A stretch of DNA of 64,000 nucleotides from Rhodovarius crocodyli (lineage in GTDB: Bacteria; Pseudomonadota; Alphaproteobacteria; Acetobacterales; Acetobacteraceae): contig CAMDJV010000003.1 in the NCBI GenBank assembly GCA_945901085.1, positions 62,001 to 126,000 on the forward strand. Reading direction: 5' to 3'. The notes under the pieces are model-generated. The model was not told the origin of the DNA. It saw nothing but the letters and a program-made list of their open reading frames with translations, and made no database searches. Below, one piece after another: positions 60,672 through 64,000 of the stretch. Both the position numbers and the translations under genes were made by a program. Positions within the stretch are counted from its first letter, which is position 1. Each line of letters opens with the position of its first letter.

Positions 60672-61298
60672 ATGAACAATCTGACCCAGAGCCTCGCCGG
60701 CGTCCCCCTTACCCGCCCGACACAGGCGGAGGCGGAGGAGGCGATCCGCACCCTGCTGCTCTGGGCCGGTGACGACCCCCGCCGCGAAGGCCTGCTCGAC
60801 ACACCCAAGCGTGTGGCCAAGGCCTATCGTGAATGGTTCTGCGGCTATGACGAGGATCCCACCGAACTTCTCGCCCGCTCCTTCGAGGAGGTTGAGGGCT
60901 ATGATGAGATGGTCGTGTTGCGCGACATCCGGCTGGAGAGCGTGTGCGAGCATCACATGGCGCCGATCATCGGCCGGGTGCATGTTGCCTATCTGCCGGC
61001 TGGCCGGGTGGTGGGCATCAGCAAGCTGGCCCGGGTTGTGGATGCCTTTGGCAAGCGGTTGCAAATCCAGGAAAAATTCACCGCCCAGGTGGCCAATACC
61101 ATCCAGGAAGTGTTGCGGCCCAAGGGTGTGGCCGTGGTGGTCGAGGCGGTGCACCAATGCATGACCACGCGCGGTGTGCACAAGACCGGCGTGTCGATGG
61201 TCACCAGCCGTATGCTGGGCGGCTTCAGGGATGACCCCTCCACCAGGCGCGAATTCATGGCCATGATCCAGGGCGGGCGCGGCATGGTCGAAGGTTGA
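60672..61298 (+). CDS. folE: GTP cyclohydrolase I
   Basis: First step of folate/pterin biosynthesis from GTP. The 208-residue product starts [40 protein letters not shown] near residue 93 carries the zinc-binding Cys-x-x-His and conserved His. [20 protein letters not shown] near residue 116 and [19 protein letters not shown] near residue 164 (with the third zinc Cys) confirm the family. Folate genes folM-like and folB sit 12 kb away. A generous N-terminal extension of about 20 residues before the core is common. Confidence 0.96.
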   Translation: MNNLTQSLAGVPLTRPTQAEAEEAIRTLLLWAGDDPRREGLLDTPKRVAKAYREWFCGYDEDPTELLARSFEEVEGYDEMVVLRDIRLESVCEHHMAPIIGRVHVAYLPAGRVVGISKLARVVDAFGKRLQIQEKFTAQVANTIQEVLRPKGVAVVVEAVHQCMTTRGVHKTGVSMVTSRMLGGFRDDPSTRREFMAMIQGGRGMVEG

Positions 61299-61412
61299 AT
61301 TTCAATGGCTTGCGCCGATTGATTCGCTAAGACGTCGTTATCGGACAAATTCGCCGGGCTTTGTGGCGTTGACCCTGCCCATATAGGCGGGCGGGGTAGC
61401 CATTGGAAGAAC

Positions 61413-62294
61413 TTATTCCTCTTCCTCTAAAATCCGCTTCGCCGCGGCCAATTGCGCGGCTTTGGCCGGGTCGGGGTCAGGGTAGCGCAACTCCAGTTTT
61501 TCCAGCGCATCGACCATGGCACCCACCACCACCAAGCGGGTGAACCATTTTTGGTCTGCCGGCACCACATACCATGGCGTTGTCTCGCTGGCTGTGGCGC
61601 GAATCGCTTTTTGATAGGCGCTTTGGTAGGCGTCCCAATGGGCGCGCTCGGTCACGTCGCCGGCGGTGAATTTCCAGTTCTTCCCCGGCTCCTTGATGCG
61701 GGCGAGAAAGCGGCGGCGCTGCTCTTCCTTGCTGACATGCAGAAAAAACTTCTGAATCACCATGCCCTGGCGGCTGAGATAACGCTCGAAATGGGCAATA
61801 TCCTCCAGCCTCTCATCATAGATATGCTTGGTGACGAGATGCGGCGGGAGCTTCTGCCCCACGAGAATATTGGGGTGCACCCTCGCGATCAGCACCTCCT
61901 CATACCAGGAGCGGTTATGGATGCTGATATGGCCGCGGGCCGGCAGCGCCTGGACATGGCGCCAGAGGAAATCATGGTCCAACTCCGCCGCGCTGGGTGT
62001 CTTGAAGGGGGTCACCTCGCAGCCCAGCGGGTTGAGGCCGGAGAAGACATGCTTCACCGTGCCATCCTTCCCAGCCGCGTCCATGGCCTGGATGATGCAC
62101 AGCACGCCCCAGCGGTCCTGGGCGTAGAGCTTGTCCTGCAATTCGGCGAGGCGCTTTGTGCCGGCGGCGAGTAGGGCGTCGGCCGCCTCGCGCTCCAGCT
62201 TCATGCCGCCCTGATCGGCCGGGTCGTGGTCCTTGAGCGAAAAATTGCGCCCATCGCTCACCCGGTAGCGTTTGAGCAGCTTGTCGAGCTTCAT
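61413..62294 (-). CDS. ppk2: polyphosphate kinase 2 (PPK2 family)
   Basis: Transfers phosphate between polyphosphate and nucleotides. The 293-residue product starts MKLDKLLKRYRVSDGRNFSL. Walker A region IIQAMDAAGKDGTVKHVFSG near residue 68 is diagnostic. RSWYEEVLIARVHPNILVGQ near residue 127 is the PPK2 catalytic lid, and ADQKWFTRLVVVGAMVDALE near residue 253 the C-terminal block. Class (NMP- or NDP-directed) cannot be fixed by eye. The ATG overlaps the MFS stop by four bases, so it is the last gene of a coupled EEP-MFS-PPK2 operon. Confidence 0.93.
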   Translation of the reverse strand: MKLDKLLKRYRVSDGRNFSLKDHDPADQGGMKLEREAADALLAAGTKRLAELQDKLYAQDRWGVLCIIQAMDAAGKDGTVKHVFSGLNPLGCEVTPFKTPSAAELDHDFLWRHVQALPARGHISIHNRSWYEEVLIARVHPNILVGQKLPPHLVTKHIYDERLEDIAHFERYLSRQGMVIQKFFLHVSKEEQRRRFLARIKEPGKNWKFTAGDVTERAHWDAYQSAYQKAIRATASETTPWYVVPADQKWFTRLVVVGAMVDALEKLELRYPDPDPAKAAQLAAAKRILEEEE

Positions 62295-63496
62295 TCGCGT
62301 CGTCTCCACATCCACAGCATTGTGGCGGCCTGGAAGATGATGGTCGCCATCATTGCCCAGGCATAGCCCGTGGCGCTCCAGCCGCCCAAGGCGGTACGCG
62401 GCCAAAGGTCGAGCAGCGCGCCGATCATGCTCTGAAAAACGAAGACCAGCGCCAGCATGCTGCCATTGACCGCGGTGCTGACGCGCCCGGCGAGTTGCGC
62501 CGGAAAAGCCTGCGCCAGGGACGAATAGGCGGCCGAGGAGGTGGAGCCCGAGAGCGAGAAAGCCAGCCACATCAGCGTGACAAGCCAGGCATCGCGCGGG
62601 GCTACCACCAATATCAGCACCTGCATGGCCAGCATGGCGCACATGGCCACGATCGGCACGATCATCGGGCTTTTGCCGCGCGCCTGCAGCAGGCTGGTGA
62701 TATTGCCGGCGATGAGGTTCCCAAACATCACGCCCAGCGCATAGAACAGCAGGGTCAAGGCGCGCATGCCATCTTCAAGCCCGGCCACATCGCGCAGCCA
62801 GGGGCCAAGCCAGAGCCCCTGATAGGTGAAATGCAGCGCGTTGAGCGTGGCAATGGCCGGTGCCATGCGGATGAAGACGGGGGCGGTGAAGATCGGCCCG
62901 AATTCACGGATTTCCGACCAGATGGATTTTTGCGCATTGCGCTTCGGGCTGGGCGGCACGGCCAGCCATATCCATAGCGAGACGCAGGCCGCCGCCATTG
63001 CCAGCACCCAAAAGGCGCCGCGCCAGCCAATGCTGGGCAGCACCGCCTGCATCGGCACGGTAGCGCAAAGCCCACCAATGCCGCCGATAAAAACCCCAGC
63101 CCCGGTCAGTGCGGCCACGCGCTCCCGCGGGAACCACAGCGTATGCCCCTTGATCAGCCCAATCAGCCCCGAGGCGATGCCCATGCCGGTGATGAACCGC
63201 CCAAAGCCCAGCATGAAGGGCCCAGCCGCCGCCGCGCTGATGGCAAAGCCCAGGCAGGCAAGAGCGGCCGAGGCGCATTGCACCCGCCGCGGCCCATACA
63301 GGTCCAGCGCCACGCCCACCGGCAATTGCATCAGCCCATAGGCGACAAAGAGAATGGCGCCGAGCAGCCCAAGATCCGCCGCCGAAAGGTCGAATTCGAG
63401 GGCGAGCAGTGGCCCAATCAAGGCCATCAGCGAGCGTGAGGCCTGGTTGATGACATTGACCAGCGCGAGGGGGAGGGTGACGTTGAAGAAATTCAC
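62291..63496 (-). CDS. MFS transporter
   Basis: A 401-residue major facilitator with twelve predicted membrane segments. The GTG start (VNFFNVTLPLALVNVINQAS) overlaps the upstream endonuclease-like stop by four bases. ALDLYGPRRVQCASAALACL near residue 63 fits motif A, and GFGRFITGMGIASGLIGLIK near residue 97 the motif B/C region. The sequence WFPRERVAALTGAGVFIGGI near residue 120 also fits the family. Substrate unknown. A longer TTG start at 63526 would overlap the upstream gene further and is not needed. Confidence 0.9.
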   Translation of the reverse strand: MNFFNVTLPLALVNVINQASRSLMALIGPLLALEFDLSAADLGLLGAILFVAYGLMQLPVGVALDLYGPRRVQCASAALACLGFAISAAAAGPFMLGFGRFITGMGIASGLIGLIKGHTLWFPRERVAALTGAGVFIGGIGGLCATVPMQAVLPSIGWRGAFWVLAMAAACVSLWIWLAVPPSPKRNAQKSIWSEIREFGPIFTAPVFIRMAPAIATLNALHFTYQGLWLGPWLRDVAGLEDGMRALTLLFYALGVMFGNLIAGNITSLLQARGKSPMIVPIVAMCAMLAMQVLILVVAPRDAWLVTLMWLAFSLSGSTSSAAYSSLAQAFPAQLAGRVSTAVNGSMLALVFVFQSMIGALLDLWPRTALGGWSATGYAWAMMATIIFQAATMLWMWRRRE

Positions 63497-64000
63497 GGAG
63501 TTCTGATCCGCACGGATACCGGGCAATGGTCCGAAAGCCTTTCCCGCGCGCGGGCATCGCGCTCGGCATAGACCATCACCCGCATGGAATTGTTGATAAG
63601 CCAGCCGCGTGCGGCACCGCCGAGGAGGATATGGTCGATGAAAGGCCGCCCGCCCCGCGCATCATTGGCAAAGCAGGGGTTGGAATAGCCTTCCGTGGCC
63701 CGGGTCAGGGGGGCGGCCTGGCTGAGCCGCGCGGCGAATTCATCCCCCGTGGGCATAAAGCGGCGGTTGAAATCGCCCAGAATGGCAAAGGCCACACCCT
63801 CCCGCTGCCGGGCGGTGATCCACTGGGCCAGGATATCGGCTTGCTGCGCCAGGCTCTCGCATTGCTGGCTGCTGGACAGCGCCTCCTCGCGGCAGCCGGC
63901 ATTGAGATGGATGGAGAGCAGGCGCAGCGGCGCACCCCCTGCCTCTACCGTCACATCGGTGCCGCGGCGCAGCGAGTAGCGCGCCTGCGGGCGCAGATCG
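63493..64000 (-). CDS. endonuclease/exonuclease/phosphatase family protein (5' part cut by window edge)
   Basis: About 169 C-terminal codons of an EEP-superfamily hydrolase; the start lies beyond the window. Catalytic motifs are visible: LLSIHLNAGCREEALSSSQQ (His in S-I-H-L), AILGDFNRRFMPTGDEFAAR (G-D-F-N), FIDHILLGGAARGW, and the final SDHCPVSVRIRTP (D-H). The set is typical of exonuclease III/DNase I/phosphatase relatives of unknown substrate. The stop overlaps the MFS start by four bases. Confidence 0.9.
   Translation of the reverse strand, partial: DLRPQARYSLRRGTDVTVEAGGAPLRLLSIHLNAGCREEALSSSQQCESLAQQADILAQWITARQREGVAFAILGDFNRRFMPTGDEFAARLSQAAPLTRATEGYSNPCFANDARGGRPFIDHILLGGAARGWLINNSMRVMVYAERDARARERLSDHCPVSVRIRTP

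Overview
The window is about 64 kb of GC-rich chromosome from an alphaproteobacterium, most likely an Acetobacteraceae/Roseomonas-type organism. This assignment is inference from gene content and order: a Bug-type binding protein, an rpsF-rpsR-DUF2232-rplI block, a bactofilin, a DpaL enzyme, DUF971 and Trm112 next to ahcY, and strong GC bias at third codon positions. Genes are densely packed. Many neighbours overlap by 4 bases (ATGA or GTGA), so long stretches read as translationally coupled operons.

Layout. 1-4.8 kb (minus strand): dcd (cut by the window edge), a 53-aa protein, uppP, an orphan TRAP-type binding protein, then ahcY preceded by a palindromic candidate operator, DUF971 and Trm112. 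4.8-9.1 kb: a coupled quinone reductase/EamA exporter/alpha-beta hydrolase operon and a divergent amino-acid-type binding protein, bracketed by two copies of a hairpin-rich, MITE-like repeat. 9.1-14.3 kb: a Bug protein and a complete ugpBAEC importer. 14.4-20.5 kb: a catabolic group with dpaL, denD, ridA, a divergent hydratase-like gene, marR, a PhzS-like monooxygenase and ltnD. denD and ltnD point to four-carbon sugar-acid oxidation.

20.5-23.7 kb is a nucleotide-sugar operon (rfbB, an SDR epimerase lacking the usual catalytic tyrosine, a DegT aminotransferase). Directly beside it, 23.9-27.9 kb holds a four-gene tail-fibre/tailspike cassette with no head, terminase, portal or integrase genes. 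It is the most unusual part of the window. 28.2-31.9 kb is a complete polyamine importer (potFGHI-like), followed by lysR-trxB, a divergent lrp, an HIBYL-CoA hydrolase, a Tat-exported superoxide dismutase, a PfkB kinase, a bactofilin, an AEC carrier and dadA.

42.6-64 kb is mostly housekeeping: polA, an MFS carrier, purC, a folM-like SDR with folB, uvrC, pgsA, moaD-moaE, aroE-coaE-dnaQ, an ABC-F ATPase, the ribosomal block rpsF-rpsR-DUF2232-rplI, folE, and a coupled EEP hydrolase/MFS/PPK2 operon running off the right edge. Folate and pterin genes occur at two places (folM-like/folB and folE).

No rRNA, tRNA, CRISPR array, transposase or integrase was recognised by eye; this was not an exhaustive search. 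Start sites were chosen from Shine-Dalgarno sites, overlaps and family starts, and are marked where uncertain.
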